Assembly (NCBI GenBank): GCA_947646735.1
Contig: CANTFK010000979.1
Location: 149,979-213,978, forward strand
Direction of reading: 5' to 3'
Length of the DNA: 64,000 nt
From: Peronospora farinosa
Lineage: Eukaryota; Oomycota; Peronosporomycetes; Peronosporales; Peronosporaceae
Of the stretch, positions 1 through 13,400 are shown in pieces. The notes below the pieces were generated by a model. It worked only from the letters and a program-made list of their open reading frames with translations, was not told the DNA's origin and searched no databases. The position numbers were made by a program, and so were the translations under genes. The stretch's first letter is position 1, and every line of letters begins with the position of its first letter.

Positions 1-3000
1 GGTTTTTCTTCGACTTGGGCTTCTTGCCCTCCTTCACATCGGTCTCGTCCACGGTTTCCTCGGTCGTCTCGGTGGTGGTCACTTCCGTCACTTCGATCAC
101 TTCCGTCGTCTCTTCGGGTTTCACTTCCGTGATATCGAACGTCTCAGGGTGGTCACTTCCGTCACCTCGGTCGTCTCCTCCGTAGTGGCTGGCACTTCCT
201 CGGTCACTACAACCGTCTCAGTAGTTACTTCCGTCACCTCCGTGGTCTCGTCCTCGGTCGTGCCCGCAGTCGGCTTGCGCTTCGGCTTGCGGTTTTTCTT
301 CGACTTGGGCTTCTTGCCCTCCTTCACATCGGTCTCGTCCACGGTTTCCTCGGTCGTCTCGGTGGTGGTCACTTCCGTCACTTCGATCACTTCCGTCGTC
401 TCTTCGGGTTTCACTTCCGTGATATCGAACGTCTCGGTGGTCACTTCCGTCACCTCGGTCGTCTCCTCCGTAGTAGCTGGCACTTCCTCGGTCACTACAA
501 CCGTCTCAGTAGTTACTTCCGTCACCTCCGTGGTCTCGTCCTCGGTCGTGCCCGCAGTCGGCTTGCGCTTCGGCTTGCGGTTTTTCTTCGACTTGGGCTT
601 CTTGCCCTCCTTCACATCGGTCTCGTCCACGGTTTCCTCGGTCGTCTCGGTGGTGGTCACTTCCGTCACTTCGATCACTTCCGTCGTCTCTTCGGGTTTC
701 ACTTCCGTGATATCGAACGTCTCGGTGGTCACTTCCGTCACCTCGGTCGTCTCCTCCGTAGTAGCTGGCACTTCCTCGGTCACTACAACCGTCTCAGTAG
801 TTACTTCCGTCACCTCCGTCACCTCCGTGGTCTCGTCCTCGGTCGTGCCCGCAGTCGGCTTGCGCTTCGGCTTGCGGTTTTTCTTCGACTTGGGCTTCTT
901 GCCCTCCTTCACATCGGTCTCGTCCACGGTTTCCTCGGTCGTCTCGGTGGTGGTCACTTCCGTCACTTCGATCACTTCCGTCGTCTCTTCGGGTTTCACT
1001 TCCGTGATATCGAACGTCTCGGTGGTCACTTCCGTCACCTCGGTCGTCTCCTCCGTAGTAGCTGGCACTTCCTCGGTCACTACAACCGTCTCAGTAGTTA
1101 CTTCCGTCACCTCCGTCACCTCCGTGGTCTCGTCCTCGGTCGTGCCCGCAGTCGGCTTGCGCTTCGGCTTGCGGTTTTTCTTCGACTTGGGCTTCTTGCC
1201 CTCCTTCACATCGGTCTCGTCCACGGTTTCCTCGGTCGTCTCGGTGGTGGTCACTTCCGTCACTTCGATCACTTCCGTCGTCTCTTCGGGTTTCACTTCC
1301 GTGATATCGAACGTCTCGGTGGTCACTTCCGTCACCTCGGTCGTCTCCTCCGTAGTAGCTGGCACTTCCTCGGTCACTACAACCGTCTCAGTAGTTACTT
1401 CCGTCACCTCCGTCACCTCCGTGGTCTCGTCCTCGGTCGTGCCCGCAGTCGGCTTGCGCTTCGGCTTGCGGTTTTTCTTCGACTTGGGCTTCTTGCCCTC
1501 CTTCACATCGGTCTCGTCCACGGTTTCCTCGGTCGTCTCGGTGGTGGTCACTTCCGTCACTTCGATCACTTCCGTCGTCTCTTCGGGTTTCACTTCCGTG
1601 ATATCGAACGTCTCGGTGGTCACTTCCGTCACCTCGGTCGTCTCCTCCGTAGTAGCTGGCACTTCCTCGGTCACTACAACCGTCTCAGTAGTTACTTCCG
1701 TCACCTCCGTCACCTCCGTGGTCTCGTCCTCGGTCGTGCCCGCAGTCGGCTTGCGCTTCGGCTTGCGGTTTTTCTTCGACTTGGGCTTCTTGCCCTCCTT
1801 CACATCGGTCTCGTCCACGGTTTCCTCGGTCGTCTCGGTGGTGGTCACTTCCGTCACTTCGATCACTTCCGTCGTCTCTTCGGGTTTCACTTCCGTGATA
1901 TCGAACGTCTCGGGTGGTCACTTCCGTCACCTCGGTCGTCTCCTCCGTAGTGGCTGGCACTTCCTCGGTCACTACAACCGTCTCAGTAGTCACTTCCGTC
2001 ACCTCCGTGGTCTCGTCCTCGGTCGTGCCCGCAGTCGGCTTGCGCTTCGGCTTGCGGTTTTTCTTCGACTTGGGCTTCTTGCCCTCCTTCACATCGGTCT
2101 CGTCCACGGTTTCCTCGGTCGTCTCGGTGGTGGTCACTTCCGTCACTTCGATCACTTCCGTCGTCTCTTCGGGTTTCACTTCCGTGATATCGAACGTCTC
2201 GGTGGTCACTTCCGTCACCTCGGTCGTCTCCTCCGTAGTAGCTGGCACTTCCTCGGTCACTACAACCGTCTCAGTAGTCACTTCCGTCACCTCCGTCACC
2301 TCCGTGGTCTCGTCCTCGGTCGTGCCCGCAGTCGGCTTGCGCTTCGGCTTGCGGTTTTTCTTCGACTTGGGCTTCTTGCCCTCCTTCACATCGGTCTCGT
2401 CCACGGTTTCCTCGGTCGTCTCGGTGGTGGTCACTTCCGTCACTTCGATCACTTCCGTCGTCTCTTCGGGTTTCACTTCCGTGATATCGAACGTCTCGGT
2501 GGTCACTTCCGTCACCTCGGTCGTCTCCTCCGTAGTGGCTGGCACTTCCTCGGTCACTACAACCGTCTCAGTAGTTACTTCCGTCACTTCCGTCACCTCC
2601 GTGGTCTCGTCCTCGGTCGTGCCCGCAGTCGGCTTGCGCTTCGGCTTGCGGTTTTTCTTCGACTTGGGCTTCTTGCCCTCCTTCACATCGGTCTCGTCCA
2701 CGGTTTCCTCGGTCGTCTCGGTGGTGGTCACTTCCGTCACTTCGATCACTTCCGTCGTCTCTTCGGGTTTCACTTCCGTGATATCGAACGTCTCATGGTG
2801 GTCACTTCCGTCACCTCGGTCGTCTCCTCCGTAGTGGCTGGCACTTCCTCGGTCACTACAACCGTCTCAGTAGTTACTTCCGTCACCTCCGTGGTCTCGT
2901 CCTCGGTCGTGCCCGCAGTCGGCTTGCGCTTCGGCTTGCGGTTTTTCTTCGACTTGGGCTTCTTGCCCTCCTTCACATCGGTCTCGTCCACGGTCTCCTC

Positions 3001-6000
3001 GGTCGTCTCGGTGGTGGTCACTTCCGTCACTTCGATCACTTCCGTCGTCTCTTCGGGTTTCACTTCCGTGATATCGAACGTCTCGGTGGTCACTTCCGTC
3101 ACCTCGGTCGTCTCCTCCGTAGTAGCTGGCACTTCCTCGGTCACTACAACCGTCTCAGTAGTCACTTCCGTCACCTCCGTCACCTCCGTGGTCTCGTCCT
3201 CGGTCGTGCCCGCAGTCGGCTTGCGCTTCGGCTTGCGGTTTTTCTTCGACTTGGGCTTCTTGCCCTCCTTCACATCGGTCTCGTCCACGGTTTCCTCGGT
3301 CGTCTCGGTGGTGGTCACTTCCGTCACTTCGATCACTTCCGTCGTCTCTTCGGGTTTCACTTCCGTGATATCGAACGTCTCAGTGGTCACTTCCGTCACC
3401 TCGGTCGTCTCCTCCGTAGTAGCTGGCACTTCCTCGGTCACTACAACCGTCTCAGTAGTTACTTCCGTCACCTCCGTCACCTCCGTGGTCTCGTCCTCGG
3501 TCGTGCCCGCAGTCGGCTTGCGCTTCGGCTTGCGGTTTTTCTTCGACTTGGGCTTCTTGCCCTCCTTCACATCGGTCTCGTCCACGGTTTCCTCGGTCGT
3601 CTCGGTGGTGGTCACTTCCGTCACTTCGATCACTTCCGTCGTCTCTTCGGGTTTCACTTCCGTGATATCGAACGTCTCGGTGGTCACTTCCGTCACCTCG
3701 GTCGTCTCCTCCGTAGTGGCTGGCACTTCCTCGGTCACTACAACCGTCTCAGTAGTTACTTCCGTCACCTCCGTCACCTCCGTGGTCTCGTCCTCGGTCG
3801 TGCCCGCAGTCGGCTTGCGCTTCGGCTTGCGGTTTTTCTTCGACTTGGGCTTCTTGCCCTCCTTCACATCGGTCTCGACCACGGTTTCCTCGGTCGTCTC
3901 GGTGGTGGTCACTTCCGTCACTTCGATCACTTCCGTCGTCTCTTCGGGTTTCACTTCCGTGATATCGAACGTCTCGGTGGTCACTTCCGTCACCTCCGTC
4001 GTCTCCTCCGTAGTGGCTGGTACTTCCTCGGTCACTACAACCGTCTCAGTAGTCACTTCCGTCACCTCCGTCACCTCCGTGGTCTCGTCCTCGATCGTGC
4101 CCGCAGTCGGCTTGCGCTTCGGCTTGCGGTTTTTCTTCGACTTGGGCTTCTTGCCCTCCTTCACATCGGTCTCGTCCACGGTTTCCTCGGTCGTCTCGGT
4201 GGTGGTCACTTCCGTCACTTCGATCACTTCCGTCGTCTCTTCGGGTTTCACTTCCGTGATATCGAACGTCTCGGTGGTCACTTCCGTCACCTCGGTCGTC
4301 TCCTCCGTAGTAGCTGGCACTTCCTCGGTCACTACAACCGTCTCAGTAGTTACTTCCGTCACTTCCGTCACCTCCGTGGTCTCGTCCTCGGTCGTGCCCG
4401 CAGTCGGCTTGCGCTTCGGCTTGCGGTTTTTCTTCGACTTGGGCTTCTTGCCCTCCTTCACATCGGTCTCGTCCACGGTTTCCTCGGTCGTCTCGGTGGT
4501 GGTCACTTCCGTCACTTCGATCACTTCCGTCGTCTCTTCGGGTTTCACTTCCGTGATATCGAACGTCTCGGTGGTCACTTCCGTCACCTCGGTCGTCTCC
4601 TCCGTAGTAGCTGGCACTTCCTCGGTCACTACAACCGTCTCAGTAGTTACTTCCGTCACCTCCGTCACCTCCGTGGTCTCGTCCTCGGTCGTGCCCGCAG
4701 TCGGCTTGCGCTTCGGCTTGCGGTTTTTCTTCGACTTGGGCTTCTTGCCCTCCTTCACATCGGTCTCGTCCACGGTTTCCTCGGTCGTCTCGGTGGTGGT
4801 CACTTCCGTCACTTCGATCACTTCCGTCGTCTCTTCGGGTTTCACTTCCGTGATATCGAACGTCTCAGGGTGGTCACTTCCGTCACCTCGGTCGTCTCCT
4901 CCGTAGTGGCTGGCACTTCCTCGGTCACTACAACCGTCTCAGTAGTCACTTCCGTCACCTCCGTGGTCTCGTCCTCGGTCGTGCCCGCAGTCGGCTTGCG
5001 CTTCGGCTTGCGGTTTTTCTTCGACTTGGGCTTCTTGCCCTCCTTCACATCGGTCTCGTCCACGGTTTCCTCGGTCGTCTCGGTGGTGGTCACTTCCGTC
5101 ACTTCGATCACTTCCGTCGTCTCTTCGGGTTTCACTTCCGTGATATCGAACGTCTCGGTGGTCACTTCCGTCACCTCCGTCGTCTCCTCCGTAGTGGCTG
5201 GCACTTCCTCGGTCACTACAACCGTCTCAGTAGTCACTTCCGTCACCTCCGTGGTCTCGTCCTCGGTCGTGCCCGCAGTCGGCTTGCGCTTCGGCTTGCG
5301 GTTTTTCTTCGACTTGGGCTTCTTGCCCTCCTTCACATCGGTCTCGTCCACGGTTTCCTCGGTCGTCTCGGTGGTGGTCACTTCCGTCACTTCGATCACT
5401 TCCGTCGTCTCTTCGGGTTTCACTTCCGTGATATCGAACGTCTCGGTGGTCACTTCCGTCACCTCGGTCGTCTCCTCCGTAGTAGCTGGCACTTCCTCGG
5501 TCACTACAACCGTCTCAGTAGTTACTTCCGTCACCTCCGTCACCTCCGTGGTCTCGTCCTCGGTCGTGCCCGCAGTCGGCTTGCGCTTCGGCTTGCGGTT
5601 TTTCTTCGACTTGGGCTTCTTGCCCTCCTTCACATCGGTCTCGTCCACGGTTTCCTCGGTCGTCTCGGTGGTGGTCACTTCCGTCACTTCGATCACTTCC
5701 GTCGTCTCTTCGGGTTTCACTTCCGTGATATCGAACGTCTCGGTGGTCACTTCCGTCACCTCGGTCGTCTCCTCCGTAGTGGCTGGCACTTCCTCGGTCA
5801 CTACAACCGTCTCAGTAGTCACTTCCGTCACCTCCGTGGTCTCGTCCTCGATCGTGCCCGCAGTCGGCTTGCGCTTCGGCTTGCGGTTTTTCTTCGACTT
5901 GGGCTTCTTGCCCTCCTTCACATCGGTCTCGTCCACGGTTTCCTCGGTCGTCTCGGTGGTGGTCACTTCCGTCACTTCGATCACTTCCGTCGTCTCTTCG

Positions 6001-7480
6001 GGTTTCACTTCCGTGATATCGAACGTCTCGGTGGTCACTTCCGTCACCTCGGTCGTCTCCTCCGTAGTAGCTGGCACTTCCTCGGTCACTACAACCGTCT
6101 CAGTAGTCACTTTCACCTCCGTCACCTCCGTGGTCTCGTCCTCGGTCGTGCCCGCAGTCGGCTTGCGCTTCGGCTTGCGGTTTTTCTTCGACTTGGGCTT
6201 CTTGCCCTCCTTCACATCGGTCTCGTCCACGGTTTCCTCGGTCGTCTCGGTGGTGGTCACTTCCGTCACTTCGATCACTTCCGTCGTCTCTTCGGGTTTC
6301 ACTTCCGTGATATCGAACGTCTCGTGGTGGTCACTTCCGTCACCTCGGTCGTCTCCTCCGTAGTGGCTGGCACTTCCTCGGTCACTACAACCGTCTCAGT
6401 AGTCACTTCCGTCACCTCCGTGGTCTCGTCCTCGGTCGTGCCCGCAGTCGGCTTGCGCTTCGGCTTGCGGTTTTTCTTCGACTTGGGCTTCTTGCCCTCC
6501 TTCACATCGGTCTCGTCCACGGTCTCCTCGGTCGTCTCGGTGGTGGTCACTTCCGTCACTTCGATCACTTCCGTCGTCTCTTCGGGTTTCACTTCCGTGA
6601 TATCGAACGTCTCGGTGGTCACTTCCGTCACCTCGGTCGTCTCCTCCGTAGTGGCTGGCACTTCCTCGGTCACTACAACCGTCTCAGTAGTCACTTCCGT
6701 CACCTCCGTGGTCTCGTCCTCGGTCGTGCCCGCAGTCGGCTTGCGCTTCGGCTTGCGGTTTTTCTTCGACTTGGGCTTCTTGCCCTCCTTCACATCGGTC
6801 TCGTCCACGGTCTCCTCGGTCGTCTCGGTGGTGGTCACTTCCGTCACTTCGATCACTTCCGTCGTCTCTTCGGGTTTCACTTCCGTGATATCGAACGTCT
6901 CGGTGGTCACTTCCGTCACCTCGGTCGTCTCCTCCGTAGTGGCTGGCACTTCCTCGGTCACTACAACCGTCTCAGTAGTCACTTCCGTCACCTCCGTGGT
7001 CTCGTCCTCGGTCGTGCCCGCAGTCGGCTTGCGCTTCGGCTTGCGGTTTTTCTTCGACTTGGGCTTCTTGCCCTCCTTCACATCGGTCTCGTCCACGGTT
7101 TCCTCGGTCGTCTCGGTGGTGGTCACTTCCGTCACTTCGATCACTTCCGTCGTCTCTTCGGGTTTCACTTCCGTGATATCGAACGTCTCGGTGGTCACTT
7201 CCGTCACCTCGGTCGTCTCCTCCGTAGTGGCTGGCACTTCCTCGGTCACTACAACCGTCTCAGTAGTCACTTCCGTCACCTCCGTGGTCTCGTCCTCGAT
7301 CGTGCCCGCAGTCGGCTTGCGCTTCGGCTTGCGGTTTTTCTTCGACTTGGGCTTCTTGCCCTCCTTCACATCGGTCTCGTCCACGGTTTCCTCGGTCGTC
7401 TCGGTGGTGGTCACTTCCGTCACTTCGATCACTTCCGTCGTCTCTTCGGGTTTCACTTCCGTGATATCGAACGGTCCGTA
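1..7480 (-). pseudogene. Frame-broken left part of the giant repeat gene (incomplete at window edge)
   Basis: This section has the same repeat protein and strand as the array to its right, but the coding frame changes at about 141-152, 1907-1917, 2790-2801, 4862-4873, 6319-6330 and 7471-7480. At the first five sites one or two extra bases (ag, g, at, ag, gt) sit at the same place in the unit, just after GATATCGAACGTCTC. The sixth is a rearranged joint. After each break the reading frame ends within about nine codons in RRSISRK-stop. The apparent new starts are GTG valine codons inside the repeat, not ATGs. Either the array is decaying at its far end, or these are joins made during assembly of a nearly identical repeat. 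No C-terminus is visible. Confidence 0.6.
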
Positions 7481-10400
7481 CTTCGATCACTTCCGTCGTC
7501 TCTTCGGGTTTCACTTCCGTGATATCGAACGTCTCGGTGGTCACTTCCGTCACCTCCGTCGTCTCCTCCGTAGTGGCTGGCACTTCCTCGGTCACTACAA
7601 CCGTCTCAGTAGTCACTTCCGTCACCTCCGTGGTCTCGTCCTCGGTCGTGCCCGCAGTCGGCTTGCGCTTCGGCTTGCGGTTTTTCTTCGACTTGGGCTT
7701 CTTGCCCTCCTTCACATCGGTCTCGTCCACGGTTTCCTCGGTCGTCTCGGTGGTGGTCACTTCCGTCACTTCGATCACTTCCGTCGTCTCTTCGGGTTTC
7801 ACTTCCGTGATATCGAACGTCTCGGTGGTCACTTCCGTCACCTCGGTCGTCTCCTCCGTAGTGGCTGGCACTTCCTCGGTCACTACAACCGTCTCAGTAG
7901 TCACTTCCGTCACCTCCGTGGTCTCGTCCTCGGTCGTGCCCGCAGTCGGCTTGCGCTTCGGCTTGCGGTTTTTCTTCGACTTGGGCTTCTTGCCCTCCTT
8001 CACATCGGTCTCGTCCACGGTTTCCTCGGTCGTCTCGGTGGTGGTCACCTCCGTCACTTCGATCACTTCCGTCGTCTCTTCGGGTTTCACTTCCGTGATA
8101 TCGAACGTCTCAGTGGTGGTCACTTCCGTCACTTCGATCACTTCCGTCGTCTCTTCGGGTTTCACTTCCGTGATATCGCCCGTCTCGGTGGTCACTTCCG
8201 TCACCTCGGTCGTCTCCTCCGTAGTGGCTGGCACTTCCTCGGTCACTACAACCGTCTCAGTAGTCACTTCCGTCACCTCCGTGGTCTCGTCCTCGGTCGT
8301 GCCCGCAGTCGGCTTGCGCTTCGGCTTGCGGTTTTTCTTCGACTTGGGCTTCTTGCCCTCCTTCACATCGGTCTCGTCCACGGTCTCCTCGGTCGTCTCG
8401 GTGGTGGTCACTTCCGTCACTTCGATCACTTCCGTCGTCTCTTCGGGTTTCACTTCCGTGATATCGAACGTCTCGGTGGTCACTTCCGTCACCTCCGTCG
8501 TCTCCTCCGTAGTGGCTGGCACTTCCTCGGTCACTACAACCGTCTCAGTAGTCACTTCCGTCACCTCCGTGGTCTCGTCCTCGGTCGTGCCCGCAGTCGG
8601 CTTGCGCTTCGGCTTGCGGTTTTTCTTCGACTTGGGCTTCTTGCCCTCCTTCACATCGGTCTCGTCCACGGTTTCCTCGGTCGTCTCGGTGGTGGTCACC
8701 TCCGTCACTTCGATCACTTCCGTCGTCTCTTCGGGTTTCACTTCCGTGATATCGAACGTCTCGGTGGTCACTTCCGTCACCTCGGTCGTCTCCTCCGTAG
8801 TGGCTGGCACTTCCTCGGTCACTACAACCGTCTCAGTAGTCACTTCCGTCACCTCCGTGGTCTCGTCCTCGATCGTGCCCGCAGTCGGCTTGCGCTTCGG
8901 CTTGCGGTTTTTCTTCGACTTGGGCTTCTTGCCCTCCTTCACATCGGTCTCGTCCACGGTCTCCTCGGTCGTCTCGGTGGTGGTCACTTCCGTCACTTCG
9001 ATCACTTCCGTCGTCTCTTCGGGTTTCACTTCCGTGATATCGAACGTCTCAGTGGTGGTCACTTCCGTCACTTCGATCACTTCCGTCGTCTCTTCGGGTT
9101 TCACTTCCGTGATATCGAACGTCTCGGTGGTCACTTCCGTCACCTCGGTCGTCTCCTCCGTAGTGGCTGGCACTTCCTCGGTCACTACAACCGTCTCAGT
9201 AGTCACTTCCGTCACCTCCGTGGTCTCGTCCTCGGTCGTGCCCGCAGTCGGCTTGCGCTTCGGCTTGCGGTTTTTCTTCGACTTGGGCTTCTTGCCCTCC
9301 TTCACATCGGTCTCGTCCACGGTCTCCTCGGTCGTCTCGGTGGTGGTCACTTCCGTCACTTCGATCACTTCCGTCGTCTCTTCGGGTTTCACTTCCGTGA
9401 TATCGAACGTCTCGGTGGTCACTTCCGTCACCTCCGTCGTCTCCTCCGTAGTGGCTGGCACTTCCTCGGTCACTACAACCGTCTCAGTAGTCACTTCCGT
9501 CACCTCCGTGGTCTCGTCCTCGGTCGTGCCCGCAGTCGGCTTGCGCTTCGGCTTGCGGTTTTTCTTCGACTTGGGCTTCTTGCCCTCCTTCACATCGGTC
9601 TCGTCCACGGTCTCCTCGGTCGTCTCGGTGGTGGTCACTTCCGTCACTTCGATCACTTCCGTCGTCTCTTCGGGTTTCACTTCCGTGATATCGAACGTCT
9701 CGGTGGTCACTTCCGTCACCTCCGTCGTCTCCTCCGTAGTGGCTGGCACTTCCTCGGTCACTACAACCGTCTCAGTAGTCACTTCCGTCACCTCCGTGGT
9801 CTCGTCCTCGGTCGTGCCCGCAGTCGGCTTGCGCTTCGGCTTGCGGTTTTTCTTCGACTTGGGCTTCTTGCCCTCCTTCACATCGGTCTCGTCCACGGTC
9901 TCCTCGGTCGTCTCGGTGGTGGTCACTTCCGTCACTTCGATCACTTCCGTCGTCTCTTCGGGTTTCACTTCCGTGATATCGAACGTCTCGGTGGTCACTT
10001 CCGTCACCTCCGTCGTCTCCTCCGTAGTGGCTGGCACTTCCTCGGTCACTACAACCGTCTCAGTAGTCACTTCCGTCACCTCCGTGGTCTCGTCCTCGGT
10101 CGTGCCCGCAGTCGGCTTGCGCTTCGGCTTGCGGTTTTTCTTCGACTTGGGCTTCTTGCCCTCCTTCACATCGGTCTCGTCCACGGTCTCCTCGGTCGTC
10201 TCGGTGGTGGTCACTTCCGTCACTTCGATCACTTCCGTCGTCTCTTCGGGTTTCACTTCCGTGATATCGAACGTCTCGGTGGTCACTTCCGTCACCTCCG
10301 TCGTCTCCTCCGTAGTGGCTGGCACTTCCTCGGTCACTACAACCGTCTCAGTAGTCACTTCCGTCACCTCCGTGGTCTCGTCCTCGGTCGTGCCCGCAGT

Positions 10401-13400
10401 CGGCTTGCGCTTCGGCTTGCGGTTTTTCTTCGACTTGGGCTTCTTGCCCTCCTTCACATCGGTCTCGTCCACGGTTTCCTCGGTCGTCTCGGTGGTGGTC
10501 ACCTCCGTCACTTCGATCACTTCCGTCGTCTCTTCGGGTTTCACTTCCGTGATATCGAACGTCTCGGTGGTCACTTCCGTCACCTCGGTCGTCTCCTCCG
10601 TAGTGGCTGGCACTTCCTCGGTCACTACAACCGTCTCAGTAGTCACTTCCGTCACCTCCGTGGTCTCGTCCTCGATCGTGCCCGCAGTCGGCTTGCGCTT
10701 CGGCTTGCGGTTTTTCTTCGACTTGGGCTTCTTGCCCTCCTTCACATCGGTCTCGTCCACGGTCTCCTCGGTCGTCTCGGTGGTGGTCACTTCCGTCACT
10801 TCGATCACTTCCGTCGTCTCTTCGGGTTTCACTTCCGTGATATCGAACGTCTCAGTGGTGGTCACTTCCGTCACTTCGATCACTTCCGTCGTCTCTTCGG
10901 GTTTCACTTCCGTGATATCGCCCGTCTCGGTGGTCACTTCCGTCACCTCGGTCGTCTCCTCCGTAGTGGCTGGCACTTCCTCGGTCACTACAACCGTCTC
11001 AGTAGTCACTTCCGTCACCTCCGTGGTCTCGTCCTCGGTCGTGCCCGCAGTCGGCTTGCGCTTCGGCTTGCGGTTTTTCTTCGACTTGGGCTTCTTGCCC
11101 TCCTTCACATCGGTCTCGTCCACGGTCTCCTCGGTCGTCTCGGTGGTGGTCACTTCCGTCACTTCGATCACTTCCGTCGTCTCTTCGGGTTTCACTTCCG
11201 TGATATCGAACGTCTCGGTGGTCACTTCCGTCACCTCCGTCGTCTCCTCCGTAGTGGCTGGCACTTCCTCGGTCACTACAACCGTCTCAGTAGTCACTTC
11301 CGTCACCTCCGTGGTCTCGTCCTCGGTCGTGCCCGCAGTCGGCTTGCGCTTCGGCTTGCGGTTTTTCTTCGACTTGGGCTTCTTGCCCTCCTTCACATCG
11401 GTCTCGTCCACGGTTTCCTCGGTCGTCTCGGTGGTGGTCACTTCCGTCACTTCGATCACTTCCGTCGTCTCTTCGGGTTTCACTTCCGTGATATCGAACG
11501 TCTCGGTGGTCACTTCCGTCACCTCCGTCGTCTCCTCCGTAGTGGCTGGCACTTCCTCGGTCACTACAACCGTCTCAGTAGTCACTTCCGTCACCTCCGT
11601 GGTCTCGTCCTCGGTCGTGCCCGCAGTCGGCTTGCGCTTCGGCTTGCGGTTTTTCTTCGACTTGGGCTTCTTGCCCTCCTTCACATCGGTCTCGTCCACG
11701 GTTTCCTCGGTCGTCTCGGTGGTGGTCACCTCCGTCACTTCGATCACTTCCGTCGTCTCTTCGGGTTTCACTTCCGTGATATCGAACGTCTCGGTGGTCA
11801 CTTCCGTCACCTCGGTCGTCTCCTCCGTAGTGGCTGGCACTTCCTCGGTCACTACAACCGTCTCAGTAGTCACTTCCGTCACCTCCGTGGTCTCGTCCTC
11901 GATCGTGCCCGCAGTCGGCTTGCGCTTCGGCTTGCGGTTTTTCTTCGACTTGGGCTTCTTGCCCTCCTTCACATCGGTCTCGTCCACGGTCTCCTCGGTC
12001 GTCTCGGTGGTGGTCACTTCCGTCACTTCGATCACTTCCGTCGTCTCTTCGGGTTTCACTTCCGTGATATCGAACGTCTCGGTGGTCACTTCCGTCACCT
12101 CCGTCGTCTCCTCCGTAGTGGCTGGCACTTCCTCGGTCACTACAACCGTCTCAGTAGTCACTTCCGTCACCTCCGTGGTCTCGTCCTCGATCGTGCCCGC
12201 AGTCGGCTTGCGCTTCGGCTTGCGGTTTTTCTTCGACTTGGGCTTCTTGCCCTCCTTCACATCGGTCTCGTCCACGGTTTCCTCGGTCGTCTCGGTGGTG
12301 GTCACCTCCGTCACTTCGATCACTTCCGTCGTCTCTTCGGGTTTCACTTCCGTGATATCGAACGTCTCGGTGGTCACTTCCGTCACCTCCGTCGTCTCCT
12401 CCGTAGTGGCTGGCACTTCCTCGGTCACTACAACCGTCTCAGTAGTCACTTCCGTCACCTCCGTGGTCTCGTCCTCGATCGTGCCCGCAGTCGGCTTGCG
12501 CTTCGGCTTGCGGTTTTTCTTCGACTTGGGCTTCTTGCCCTCCTTCACATCGGTCTCGTCCACGGTTTCCTCGGTCGTCTCGGTGGTGGTCACTTCCGTC
12601 ACTTCGATCACTTCCGTCGTCTCTTCGGGTTTCACTTCCGTGATATCGAACGTCTCGGTGGTCACTTCCGTCACCTCCGTCGTCTCCTCCGTAGTGGCTG
12701 GCACTTCCTCGGTCACTACAACCGTCTCAGTAGTCACTTCCGTCACCTCCGTGGTCTCGTCCTCGATCGTGCCCGCAGTCGGCTTGCGCTTCGGCTTGCG
12801 GTTTTTCTTCGACTTGGGCTTCTTGCCCTCCTTCACATCGGTCTCGTCCACGGTTTCCTCGGTCGTCTCGGTGGTGGTCACTTCCGTCACTTCGATCACT
12901 TCCGTCGTCTCTTCGGGTTTCACTTCCGTGATATCGAACGTCTCGGTGGTCACTTCCGTCACCTCCGTCGTCTCCTCCGTAGTGGCTGGCACTTCCTCGG
13001 TCACTACAACCGTCTCAGTAGTCACTTCCGTCACCTCCGTGGTCTCGTCCTCGGTCGTGCCCGCAGTCGGCTTGCGCTTCGGCTTGCGGTTTTTCTTCGA
13101 CTTGGGCTTCTTGCCCTCCTTCACATCGGTCTCGTCCACGGTCTCCTCGGTCGTCTCGGTGGTGGTCACTTCCGTCACTTCGATCACTTCCGTCGTCTCT
13201 TCGGGTTTCACTTCCGTGATATCGAACGTCTCGGTGGTCACTTCCGTCACCTCCGTCGTCTCCTCCGTAGTGGCTGGCACTTCCTCGGTCACTACAACCG
13301 TCTCAGTAGTCACTTCCGTCACCTCCGTGGTCTCGTCCTCGATCGTGCCCGCAGTCGGCTTGCGCTTCGGCTTGCGGTTTTTCTTCGACTTGGGCTTCTT

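Noticed and set aside
149..4906. Plus-strand frame of 1,585 codons at the left edge
   Set aside because: Also a shadow of the type A array; it changes peptide repeat where the minus frame breaks.
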